Shown here one piece after another: positions 1 to 12,833 of a stretch of DNA of 64,000 nucleotides. The DNA comes from Coprinellus micaceus (taxonomy: Eukaryota; Basidiomycota; Agaricomycetes; Agaricales; Psathyrellaceae). Position 1 is the first letter of the stretch. Each line of letters starts with the position of its first letter. Under the pieces are notes generated by a model. The model worked only from the letters and a program-made list of their open reading frames with translations, was not told the DNA's origin and did no database searches. The stretch spans positions 1,240,001 to 1,304,000 of the forward strand of contig OX596342.1 of NCBI GenBank assembly GCA_951394405.1. The letters are read 5' to 3'. Both the position numbers and the translations under genes were made by a program.

Positions 1-2260
1 GATGACGTCGGAACTTGAGAAGAGCGACGGATCAAGACAGTCTTTGCAGCAGTACAAGGAGCGCCTGATCAAGGAGAACGCTAAACTGTCGGAGTTGCTG
101 AAGGACGAGGCGGATGCTCGTAGGTCAGCGGAGACGGCTCAGATCGACGGCGTTCAAGCAATGTGGTCCAAGTTCCAGAAGTCACTGGCTGAGGAGAAGG
201 AGAACTACACCCGCCTTGAGGAGTCGAGAAGGGCATTGGTGAGTGACGGTTGATACACCTGCTACCCCCTAAAATAGCTCATTCGCTTCGAAGCTTGTGC
301 AACAGCGGACGGTCCAGTCTGAGCTCGATGCTCAGCGAGCGCAGAACCGCGAGCTAACACAATTAAAGTCGAGGCTTCAAGAGGAAGCTCGCGATGCCAG
401 GCAACAGTCTGATCAAGCGAGGGCAGAGGCCATCGGTATGTTTAACTCCCATTCACTGCTACCTGGCTTCTGATGTTTGACGACAACAGAGGCGAGAAAA
501 CAGCTACAGAGTCGGCACCAGGATGCTGAAGTCAAGAATGTTGCCCTGTCCGCTGCTCGCGAGGAGACGAAGGCTGTCATTCAGGCGTACAAGACGAAGG
601 AGCAAGGCTATCTTGAGAAGATCGAGGCCACTGAAATAGCGCGTGCCAAAGCCTCTCGTGGAGAGTCTGCCAGTGAGTTATACCTTTCTTGGGCCAGTCA
701 TTTCCCTGTATTTACCTGGCCTGTAGTCCGGCGGACATTCACCGACCTCGAGAAGCAACACGGCGCATTAGCCGCCGATCGCAAGAAACTTCAGGAGCGT
801 CTCAAAGAGCAAGAAAAGCAGCTTCGAGATCTCAAGTCTAAGCTGTCCGATGGTGGAAAGGAGAACTCTGAGTCCGATATGCTTCGCCAGCACTTGGTCG
901 AAGAACTGGAGGATACCCGCGAGAGGCACCAGAAGGACCTTGCTGACCGGGACTTCACTATCGACCAAACTAGGAAGAAGTACCAGGCCGAACTCGCTCA
1001 GCTCAGTGAAGGTTAGTTGCCTCGGGTTTGGAGGGAACGCGTGCACTAACCACATAAAACGCAGAACTGCAATCCCAACGTGATAACCTTAGCCGCCTTC
1101 GGGAGGAAAACCGAAAGCTTCGATCTGACTATGACGAGCTGCAACTGCGATTGGATGACGAGGTCTACAGCAGTGGCGGATGGAAGAAGGAGAAAGAGCG
1201 GATGGAGACTAAGATCCGCGACCTCGAGAAGGCCTACGAGGCTTCCACCGGAGGGCAATCAGAGCAGCAATCCCAAATCGTTGCTCTTCACTCTCAAGTG
1301 AGGGAACTTCGGGCGGTCTTGGACGATGCCGAGGCGGACAGAGCTCTACTTCAGAAGGCGAGGCGTGCGCTCCAGTCTGAGCTTGACTCTATCAAATTCG
1401 ATCAAACGGATGCCGGGAAGATGTCAGCCGATGCGGAGTTCCAGCGGTTACACCTCCGCAAACAGGATCTGGAACGTTCGTTGGAAGAGCAGGAGGATAG
1501 GGTCAACAATGCCCTTGACCGTATGAAGAAGGCGGAATCTTATGCTAACGATTGTCAGATGGAACTTGGCAAGATTCGCGTTGAGAACTCGGAATTGGAG
1601 CGTTTGAATGTGAGTACCTTGCAACTGTAACACAGTCTGGGCGTGACCGACCCGACCCCCACGCTACAGGCGAATCTTGAGAAACAGATCAAGGAACTCA
1701 ACCTTCGCATCATTGACCTCGAGACGAGATCTTATGCCAGTCCATCCAGGCTTTCCTTAGGAGGCACCCCGCGAAAGGTGGATTCTAAGATCGAAGAGCT
1801 ATCTGCTCAGCTTCAGGGCAGAGACAAGCAGGACATCCCCAGTGAGTGCTCTCCCCTTTGAACCTGATGATCGAGTCGATATAAACTATTGCGTCTGATG
1901 TAGCTCTGGAACGACAACGCGCCAAAATCGAAGACGAACGCAAGATTTGGGAGGCCCAGATGAAAGGCATGAGAAAACAAATGGACGCCCTGGTGTGTAG
2001 CACCCTTTTCGATGGGCTATCAACCGTTCCAAACCTGATCCTCTTCCATAGCAAACTGGAGAGTTAAATCTCCAGGCGGCCAAACGTAGAGCTGAACGTG
2101 AAGCGGCCGATTACAAGCAGAAGTCTCTCAAGTACGTACGCTGCCGTAATTTCTTTAGGCAACTAGCTCAACATAGTCGTACAGCTTGGAGCGAGAGTTG
2201 GAAAGCATGAAGAGCCGCTTAGACCGACCCAGCTCCACTGTGTCTTCCTCACGGAAATGA
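1..2260 (+). CDS. myo2: Class II myosin heavy chain, C-terminal coiled-coil tail (5' partial)
   Basis: This is the end of a myosin-II heavy chain, the motor of the cytokinetic actomyosin ring. The window opens inside the gene, so the motor domain lies to the left. About eight exons are visible (for example 2-238, about 294-435, 1151-1610, 1670-1840), separated by short GT..AG introns. The translated exons are almost wholly heptad-rich coiled coil, rich in E, K, R, Q and L. A short non-helical break containing SRLSLGGTPRK lies near 1,740-1,780. The last exon encodes LERELESMKSRLDRPSS and ends in a Ser/Arg-rich tip (SSTVSSSRK) with the stop at 2258-2260. The tail pattern (a break with SYASPSR followed by AKRRAEREAADYKQK) resembles basidiomycete myosin-II tails as I remember them. 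Another long coiled-coil protein is possible because the motor is not visible. Confidence 0.75.
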
Positions 2261-2662
2261 CCTGGACACGATACCACACCCTTCGAGCTTGGATCCCCCC
2301 TGGTTCTTTCTATTTTTCCGTATTGACGATTCTTAACGTTACCCTTCTTGGTCTTCTCGGTTTTTTCACAATACCATCCTGTAATCATATCCATCACCCC
2401 GGACACTTGATATCCATATACTGTAGCGTGCAACTGCTTCACAATTGTATTTTTCTCTCTGTAACAGTGCGTTACATTTACGATATCTTATGACATCCTG
2501 ACCTTTCTTCTTGGTTGAACCGTCTCCGTTCAACAGCATCCATCCCGAAGGCCCAGGGTGTCTCTTCAACATGGGCGCTTGTTGAGTGATGGCCACCCAA
2601 CATGCCGTGATCCGCGAGACGGCGTGACGGGGCGCGACGTGTTTTCGTCTTCCAAATCTTCC

Positions 2663-4582
2663 ATGTTCTTTCTCTCCCGCAGCCTCCCTGCCCTGCGCCG
2701 ACGGCTTCCCTCCCGACCACTAGTGATCATTTCTGACGTCACGAGTCATAGGCATGCCTCTTCACGACCTCGGCCGTGGAAACCAGTGCACTGCGAGGAT
2801 TTTGTCATTGACGAGCCAACCGCATCTGCCTATATGGACCAGTTTAACTCGTCTTCTTCCAAGCCGGTTTCGTCGAGAAAGGCCCATAAACGAAAACGAA
2901 AAGCGCAGACAGGTATTGGTAACCGTGCTGCGAAGGAGATCGAGACGCACTTCGAGAGTGTGCCCGTAGAGGAGGAAGAAACCCGGGCTGTTCAATCTGA
3001 ACGAGCGATGTATACTTTTCGAACGATGGGTCTTTGGGACGATGTGAGTATAAACGGCGTCGCATCATCAGTCGAGGAGCGCTTCTCACACAATCGCAGT
3101 CGTTATTCAGGGACGTGGACCCATCCGTTCGAATGCGCAGGCTTACGACATTGAGGCGTGTGCAACGGGTACTCGACCGAAACTTCTACGAGGGCGCTTA
3201 CAAAGTAGAGACGTTTGGCAGTACTCGGTACGTCGATTGCGTCCTTACTCCTCAGGCTTCATTTCCCATGACTTACAGAGATATATAGCAACGGACTGTC
3301 TTCTTCAGAGTCGGATTTGGATATCATCGTGCTGGTGCAGTCATATCAACCTCTACCCCGAGTTTTGCGTTCCTTACGCATCTGCATCTAAAGGATTCCG
3401 AGCGGCCCAATGGCTCCGTCCCCGATGACGAAAACAAGAAGCTTCCTCGTACGCCTCTTCTACCACGCCAACAAACATTCCACTAACCCCGGTGCTCTAG
3501 GCATATATCACGCTTGGTGAGTGACCTCGCCCGAACTTGAGCCCTGTGCTCATTCATCGTAACAGGTACCTCGGTTCGTTGTTCCGTCGGGCTGGCTTTA
3601 CCGAAGTCGAAACTATCCCCTGGGCCGCAACCCCGATCGGTATGTGGTACAACGGTACTCGCACCTGGCAAATACCCTGATATCTAATCCCCTCTAGTGA
3701 AGTTCAAGGACCCGGTAACCTCACTCCACTGCGACCTTAACATCAATGAACGACTTGGGGCTATTAACTCGGATCTGATCTCCACCTACTGTGATATCCT
3801 CCCGCCTCTACGACCTATGCTCCGGTCTATCAAATCCTGGGCCAGGTCTCGAGACCTAAACAACCCCAGCCCGGCAGGAAAGCATCCTAGGTCCTTCAGC
3901 AGCTATTCGCTGGTCATTATGACCCTGGGCTTTTTGCAGGTAATTCTCTTGCCTTTCATCCGTGGCGCCATAGATTGAGCTTGAGGTTCGGTCCATAGGT
4001 TCGAGGTTATCTGCCTAACCTTCAAGCTGGCTTGCCGGTCGAAGAAGACCCCCGATTTCAGTTTTGGATACGCCGCCCGCAACCATTACTCTGCGATTAT
4101 CGATTCTTTACGCAGCCGCCACCGGGATGGGAGTTGCCTGATATTCTGCCGCAAGAAGACATCTTGCAGGACTGGTTTGGGTGGGTCAGGCCGGCTCAGA
4201 CTTGGCCTACCACCCATCTTACCCGTTGAACAGGTTCTGGGGGCATGAATTCGACTACAACAAACAGATGCTGAGTGTCAGCCAAGGGGGCATTGGAAGG
4301 CGAGGTAAGCAGGGTTCGGCGTTACCCGCGATCCTCGGTAATCGTAGCGTTGATCGCCACCCTTGCAGAGCAACCATGTCGTGGACGGGAGTCAATCTTC
4401 CAGAATGCCCCTCTATGTGTTATCGACCCCTTCATCCCGACGAAGGTACGTCCGCCACTACCGTCTCCGCTTTCTCTGCCGCTCATCCACACTCCGCATC
4501 GCAGAATCTGGTGGTGAGCGTTCCGCCACGGGTATTAAAGCGCTTCGCAGACGAATGTGGGGCAATGGTGAATCAGGAGTAG
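2663..4582 (+). CDS. Non-canonical poly(A)/poly(U) polymerase (Cid1/PAP-associated family)
   Basis: This is an RNA 3' nucleotidyltransferase that adds A or U residues to RNA ends. The nucleotidyltransferase signature spans an intron: FGST followed by NGLSSSESDLDIIV (about 3,215-3,335), giving the G-S motif and the first two catalytic Asp residues of SDLD. The third Asp is in LHCDLNINERLG (about 3,730-3,755). A helical palm region follows (LRPMLRSIKSWARSRDLN, then SFSSYSLVIMTLGFLQ). The PAP-associated domain ends with FQNAPLCVIDPF and the terminal VLKRFADECGAM. The stop is TAG at 4580-4582. I chose the ATG at 2663 because the protein then opens with MFFLSRSLPALRRRLPSRP, an Arg/Ser-rich amphipathic stretch like a mitochondrial presequence. 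An in-frame start near 2558 is also open. Seven or eight short introns are needed. The family call is firm, but whether it adds A or U, and where in the cell, is inference. Confidence 0.8.
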
Positions 4583-4771
4583 GGTTGTAGGATTGAATAT
4601 AAATAGTTCGCGTGCTGTGATGAGTAACGGGGGTAATAGATATCACCAAGACCACAGCTTTGTGGGTGTTGTCCATCACCTGCCTTCCAACGCCCATCCC
4701 TCGCGGGCAGCGCCTAGCGATCGTCATCCCCAGTTTCACCCTTCAGACCATCACCACCACCATCCCATACC

Positions 4772-7076
<2,305 letters not shown>

Positions 7077-7773
7077 GGTTTGAGCGCCAAGCCTCGGGAG
7101 GACGCTTTGGGCTGCTGCCTACAGGGACGTTCGATTACAACGAAGCATCCTCTTTCTTACGGGTTGCGTAAAAACTATTCATCTCTTTTTCCCTTGGACT
7201 TCTTTCTTGGTGGCTAGATACATAGCTGTGTGCGTATATATATGCACCCTTCTTTCTTTCTCCTCTCTTCGTCGTTTCGTGCATGTATCATCCATGGCCA
7301 GCCTTTGGGCTGTCGCCCATCAGCCCCCTGACAACTTTTTTGTATACTCTTCCTTTCGCTTCCCCGTCACTCGATGTTTTATCTACGTCTTTCCCTTCTT
7401 TCCCCGTGCTGGGTAGTCCAACGTCGATGTAGTATTTATTGTAGGTCAATTGGTTGGGTTGGGTGGGATATACCATGTGTTCTTCGTTCCTTTCGTGCGA
7501 CTCCGGGGGTGTATCCATCTACTTTCTTTGTCCCTCTGAATGGGTCCAGTCTGGAGGGGTATGGCACACTTGAAGCTTGATGGAGAGGTATAAATACAAC
7601 GGAGATATCTTCGACATTTCGGTTTCGCTAAGCAAAAGGGGGGGTATTTAAACAAAGGAAAGGCGAGGTCCTGCCTTGCTGGGTATCACACACACGGAGT
7701 TTTCGGTTCTCCTTCCGCTATCCTACTGCTGAACATTCTCCGCTTCCCACCGTGCCTGCACATTCTCTGTCCC
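7077..7773. other. Intergenic region between convergent 3' ends
   Basis: This stretch separates the 3' end of the AGC kinase (+) from the 3' end of the MARVEL-like gene (-). It is T- and C-rich and has no convincing coding frame. It presumably holds the two 3' untranslated regions. I see no repeat or RNA gene. Confidence 0.5.
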
Positions 7774-8949
7774 CTACCACCCCTGCACCCTCTCGAACGT
7801 ACGGCCGTATGGCTCGTTAGGCTGAGCCTGTTTCTCGGACATCTGAGCTCCAGCTCCGCCGTAGCCGTGGCCATGTTGACTTCCCCCATGCCCATGATTA
7901 CTGCTGGGTGAGTGCCCATGTCCATGCTGGCTTCCATGTCCATGGCTCGCCACCACTTCGACGGGCGTCGCCGCCCTCTCAAACGGATCCGCCCCGCCGA
8001 CACGCTGTGCAGTAGGGAAGAAGTCGCTGAAGCCACTGGCGACGGAATAGGCGGAGCGGTGGTGAGAGACGGGGTTAAGTTTGGGGCGGTAGCGAGAGAG
8101 GGGGGTCGTGAGGACGTGTTTGTGCCCGCTGGTATATTGGCGGAGGGTGTAGGTGATGGTGAGGAGGGTTATAACGAGGCCTGAGAGTTGGGCGTAGTTA
8201 GTGCTTAGTGCAGAGGAGAGATGTGGTGGCTGGGAGGGGAGACGGGAAGGTGGAAGAGGATAAGGGACGTACATATCACGAAGGTGAGCCAGACGAAAGC
8301 CTTGAGTGCGTTGGTATCCCTGCACCACACCCTGTATTCTGAGGGCAGGGAGGAGCAGGACATAGGGATGTGCTTCCAGCGGGCCGTGGAGAAGGCGTTG
8401 AATGCTATATGATGATGCCATACGAGATCATGAGTCTGTGTGAGGAGGATACACTGGGGCTAGAGGAGATTGGATGGACGTACAGAGCCAGAATATGCTG
8501 AGGAGGAAAAAGATGAAGATCTCGAAGGGTGGGAAGGCGGTCCATGAGCGGGCGAGGGATATGTCGAGGAGGAGCATGACAGAGATGAGAATGAGTGTGA
8601 CGATGGAAAGACCGAGGGGGAATATGTCGGCGTAGTCTGTGGTTTGTGAGGGGAGGTAGGAAGAAGGAAAGTAAGATCATAGTGAGTAGGGGTGTAACTG
8701 AGGAGAGAGGAGAGAGGCGCACAGAAGAAGTCGTTAAACTTATTGACCTTTACGGCGAGGCCAAGGCAGATGAGATCGAGGACGAGGAAGACGACTGCGG
8801 GGCCGGGGGCGAGGTTTTGGACGAGAGCATCGGGATATCGATAGGTTTGAGTAATACGCGAAGATGGTGAGTATTGTATTGTAGAGACGAGGAGGAAATG
8901 ACGCACCATGGCCTGCCAGCTTCTTCTTCCCAACCTCCGAGAACGCCAT
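7774..8949 (-). CDS. Four-span MARVEL-like membrane protein with a His/Gly-rich tail
   Basis: Read on the minus strand from the ATG at 8949 (MAFSEVGKKKLAGHG), the exons encode four hydrophobic spans: PAVVFLVLDLICLGLAV, FPLGLSIVTLILISVMLLLD, FEIFIFFLLSIFWL, and a last one around LSGLVITLLTITYTL. A cytosolic tail of about 120 residues follows. Four spans, short loops and this size fit the MARVEL-like proteins common in agaricomycetes, some of which organise membrane domains. The tail has several HGHG/HGHGH repeats (SHGHGSQHGHGHS, NHGHGGSQHGHG), which could bind metal, but that is inference. The stop TAG is at 7774-7776. At least four introns are needed. The biological role is unknown. Confidence 0.65.
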
Positions 8950-9468
8950 GGTACTCTACAACACACAATAAGAACGGAACGGACGACTGGCTCGCTCAGC
9001 GAGGTCTCCTAGGCCGGATGACGATAATAGGAATACAAGTGGAGAAGAGGAAGGTGGAAGTATGAGAAGAAGTTGTTGGGAGATCGCTTGAGCGCTACTT
9101 GCGACGCCAGCGGACGGCTTCCTTTTGCCAATCGTGTGCGTACGTTGCCTTGTGTTATAGGTTACCTACTGTGTTGATGGCTGCTACCTGGACATGAAGT
9201 TTTGAAGTCGTCATGGGGGTTCCAGGGTCTCGGGAGCGGGGATGGGTCGGGTGTTGGTGTGCCTAGCAACCAACATGACATCTATCATGCGTTGCTCAGG
9301 GCCACGAGGAGAGATGTTTGGAGGGTTGGGAGAAGGCGAGAAGATGCTTTGGCATAATGCAATTGTATTCCGAGGTCACATATGCTGTGGAGAGCGGAAG
9401 GGGGGTGTGGTCAAATAAGCGCCCACAGTCGGACGAGATTAACGCCGCGATCAGACGCTAATTCCCAC
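8950..9468. promoter_or_regulatory. Shared upstream region of the MARVEL-like and site-2 protease genes
   Basis: This stretch of about 520 bp lies between two divergently oriented start codons (8949 on minus, 9469 on plus) and has no coding frame of its own. It must contain both promoters and 5' leaders. I see no clear TATA box or named operator. Confidence 0.4.
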
Positions 9469-11494
9469 ATGGCGCTGGCCACTCTCCTCCTCTCCCTCTC
9501 CCTCTTCTGGCTCTCTCTCCATGCCCTCTACGCCTACCTCAGACACTCGGCACCCCGGGCTTTCTCTCCTTCCTTAACAGCGCCACCTTTATGGTTATCG
9601 AGAATACCATGGCTATCAAAACTACTGGGCTCGACACAGATCTCACTGAAAGGCGTGCGGCTGCAGGTGTCGACGCAGGCCTGGAACGAGCCGCATGATC
9701 GCCTGTCGGGGTGGTTTTTGAAACGGAGGAATGCGAACTTGAGGAAGGGATTGAGGACGGTGTATAGTGGGGGTGTGGTTCTTGGCGTGATTGGGATGGT
9801 CGCTGCGTGTGGGGGCGTGCTTTGGATCTTCTATTCATCTGCTTCGAATCTGCTGGGATATTGGGGTACCCCAGCGTCAAACCTGGAGTCAACGGAGGGG
9901 ATGTCGGGTCTGCAGAGACGCGATACCTTGGACATGCATCCTGCGCAGAAGCGTTCGAGCGTACCCATCCAGATGATCGTACGCCCTTCCTCTCTCCTCT
10001 CCTCTCCCTACCATCCTCAACTTTCTGTAGGTCCCCGGTATAACTGTCCCCCTCGCCCACACCCCCCTCATCCTCACTGCGCTTTTCTTCTCCCAACTCA
10101 TCCATGAACTCGGACACGCGCTATCCGCCGCGCTCGAGTCCGTCCCTCTCCTCTCCGTCGGCGCTTCCTTTACTCTACTATTACCTGCGGCACATGTCGC
10201 GCTGAGTACTCCAATCTACGCGACGCTTGGTGCAAGGGAGAGGGGCAGGGTGGTGAGTGCGGGCCCGGTGCATAATTTTGTTATGTGGCTGGGGTTGGTG
10301 CTCCTGAGGAGGAGTGGCTTGGGAGGTGCTGTGAGGTGGGTTGGGTTGGAGGAGATGAGTGAAGGTGTCGGGGTTTGGAGTGTTGAACCTGTAAGTTGCT
10401 TCTATCTGTTCTTTTCCTCGGCTCCTTTAAGGGAAGCCAGGACACTCGAGAAAGATACTAATGACAATCCTCGTATGGAAAATGTATAGACTTCCCCACT
10501 CGCCGAACGTCTCATCCCGGGGCTCACAGCGATCACTGCCCTGGACGACGCCCCAATGAATTCTACAAATGTATGGGAATCGTACTTGGCCGCTCAACGA
10601 GGGCTTCCCGAGAGGGGCTGGTGTGTGCCTAAACCTGAATTTGGTACGTCCTCTCTCTTCCCTTTCCTCTTCATTTCTCTGTCTGTCTGTCTCCCTCCTT
10701 TCCTAATACTCGCACTTTGGCACAAGTAACTAACCATACGCCTCTCGCAGTCGCCCCGGACATATGCTGTCACCCTACGCATGCGCACTCCTCATACTGC
10801 TTCCACATCCACCCCTCTCCCACACCACTGGGGTGTGCGGACCCCGTAGGCATCCTAACGAGCAAGACACTCGTGAGGTGTAGGTAAGTACCTTGCCTTC
10901 TTATAATTCATAAACCTCTTGCGTGTGTGAGTGTGTTACTGAAGGGTGTTTGCAGGAACAGCTTGGATTGTAAGAGTCCGTGGAAGGCGCCGAAGGGGGA
11001 CGAGGAGTGTGTGGCTCCGGGGAGTAGTGAGTTGCTGAGGGTGAAAATACAGGACGGAGGGGGTGTGGGTGAGGAGGGAGGGAAGATTCTCCTCTGGAGT
11101 GGGCCGAGGGAGGAAGTGTTGGAGGAAGGTGTGTATTCTCTCGGCTCTTCCCTTCATATCTCGCCGCTGACGGAAAAGCATAGTGAGAGTAAGCACGTAC
11201 AGACCGCGATTGAAGTTCTTGCTGGGAGTGCAGATTGCGGCTTGGGAGGCGTGTGGGTGGGTGTGGAGGTACGTCCCAATCTATTCCCCTCGAGATATAG
11301 CTCATATCCACCTGCCGGGCGATCCGCTTTAACACAACAGCTACCTCGAAATGGCGTCCCTGAGCCTCTACTTCCTCAACCTCCTCCCGATCCCGTACCT
11401 CGACGGTATGGAGCTGCTGAGATGCGTGAGGGCGTGGGTTAGTGAACGGAGGGAGGGGAGGAGCGGAAGGGAGAGTATGATGGAAGAGGGGTAG
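9469..11494 (+). CDS. Site-2 protease (M50 intramembrane zinc metalloprotease)
   Basis: This is an intramembrane protease of the SREBP site-2 protease family, which releases membrane-bound transcription factors in the Golgi/ER (the sterol and hypoxia response in fungi). The start ATG at 9469 opens a hydrophobic N-terminus (MALATLLLSLSLFWLSLHAL). The zinc motif HELGH is at 10103-10117, in a membrane span that begins LILTALFFSQLI. A second conserved block, AGPVHNFVMWLGL, lies near 10,260. The third zinc ligand is in NLLPIPYLDG (11378-11407), matching the NxxPxxxxDG signature. Between these are a luminal-type region with several Cys residues (about 10,620-11,000) and a Gly-rich segment, as in metazoan and fungal site-2 proteases. 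About six short introns are present. The stop TAG is at 11492-11494. All catalytic residues are intact. Confidence 0.85.
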
Positions 11495-12089
11495 GAAAGC
11501 TACTGTAGGCGCTCACCGAACTGGAGTGGGACTGCTAGGGGAAATACCAGGGATGAGGAAAGAGAGTGGATCCCGGAAATGTAACGTCATTTGAGCTTGG
11601 CCGTAAGCGGGGTTTGTGGAATGCGCTAATGCGAGGGGGAGTAAGTTAGTTTATTGGTCCTGACGCTGAACTGGGGGGTTAGCGCGCGACTCATGTCTAC
11701 TCGATAGGACGCGTCCGTTGACGTTGGCTTGAGCTCATTTATTCGTGAAGTTTCATGCCGTCCTTCCTCACACCCAGATCTCGTGTCTCACGTTGACGTT
11801 TAGGCACATGTCATACCTACCAAGGCCCTCAAACTCGTGGGTTCGCGCGATCCAATGAGTCAAGGCAGGGGAGGCCCAGTGCGAGGAGCTTGAGGCGAAC
11901 AAGTTGAATCACTTGATAGCCTGGGGAGAACTTCATGCACGCGATAGTACGAGGGTAATGCAAGATGAATTTTGGTTGTAGGTGTGCGAGGCGGCGTGGC
12001 TTTATCATAGGGCATGGGTACATAACACCAGGGGAAGTGGCATGGCATTGATGAAAGCGAAGGAGGGACAAGGTGAAGAGTAGGCGAGT
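11495..12089. other. Intergenic region between convergent 3' ends
   Basis: This stretch of about 600 bp lies between the ends of the site-2 protease (+) and eL38 (-) genes. I find no coding frame or repeat that I can support. It presumably holds both 3' untranslated regions and terminators. Confidence 0.45.
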
Positions 12090-12654
12090 TTACTTCTTCT
12101 TGGGAGCGACCTTGTCGAGCTCGACGACGGAGAGGCCTGGAGGTTCGGTACGAAAAGGCGGCGGTGCCGGTCGGGAGGGGGATTATTGGTGGGTTAAAGA
12201 GGGGGAAGGGGGATGTTTGATAAGTAAGGGGGCTACAGAGGAGGACTGATTGGACGCACCGGGAGGCAAGCTCTGCTTCAGCTTCTCCGCCTTCTCGGGG
12301 TCGTCGATGGAGAGGGTGTAGAGGTACCGTGAGCACCTGACCTTGAACTTGGTCTGGGTCTTGCCACCAGCGACCTTGGAGGGGATCTTTTTTATCCGCG
12401 CCTCTGTGATTCCTCGTTAGCAAGGTCGTTACGCTTAATTGGTAGCGCCCAACTCTCCGACGCGACCACTCCACCTGGTCTGGGTAGAATTTCGCGCTTT
12501 CAAGGGCAGGCTCTAAGAGGGGGACGTACGGGAAGCATCCTTCCTCTGGGTGATCTGGATGAACTGCTTGATGTCGCGGACTTCTTTAGGCTGTCAAACG
12601 AGCATTAGGACGGGGTGTGTGGGGTCGGGGGGAGGAGGAGCATGGGCTCACCAT
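12090..12654 (-). CDS. rpl38: 60S ribosomal protein eL38
   Basis: This is a small basic protein of the large cytosolic ribosomal subunit. The exons on the minus strand give [27 protein letters not shown] followed by [29 protein letters not shown] and a Lys-rich end VAPKKK. The total is about 83 residues, close to the family's usual 70-80. [13 protein letters not shown] and [13 protein letters not shown] are the family hallmark. The start ATG at 12654-12652 is followed at once by an intron (ATG then GTGAGC), so the first exon codes for Met only. That is a common design for ribosomal-protein genes. Two or three further introns follow. The stop TAA is at 12092-12090. The gene is divergent from the P5A ATPase. 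Confidence 0.93.
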
Positions 12655-12833
12655 CGTGCAGTCTTGAGGGAGGCAGATTTCGTCGCCGCGCCCGCTGTGC
12701 GTCGTTCGTTGATTGGCCGAGGTGGCTGAACCTTATCATTCCAGTACCGGACAACGCCGAACGGTTAGCTATCCCAAATATGGAAATGGTGAAATTAATG
12801 CGCGAATTGAAGGCCGAACCCTAGACCGGGGTT
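12655..12833. promoter_or_regulatory. Compact bidirectional promoter, eL38 / P5A ATPase
   Basis: Only about 180 bp separate the divergent start codons of eL38 (minus, 12654) and the P5A ATPase (plus, 12834). Both promoters must lie here or reach into the first introns. I see no clear TATA box, as is usual for ribosomal-protein promoters. The exact start of the ATPase is not certain, so the boundary may move. Confidence 0.5.

Noticed and set aside
7774..8949. Assignment of the MARVEL-like protein as a pH-response or tetraspanin protein
   Set aside because: It has four spans but no tetraspanin CCG motif or Cys pattern, so I kept the general MARVEL-like label.
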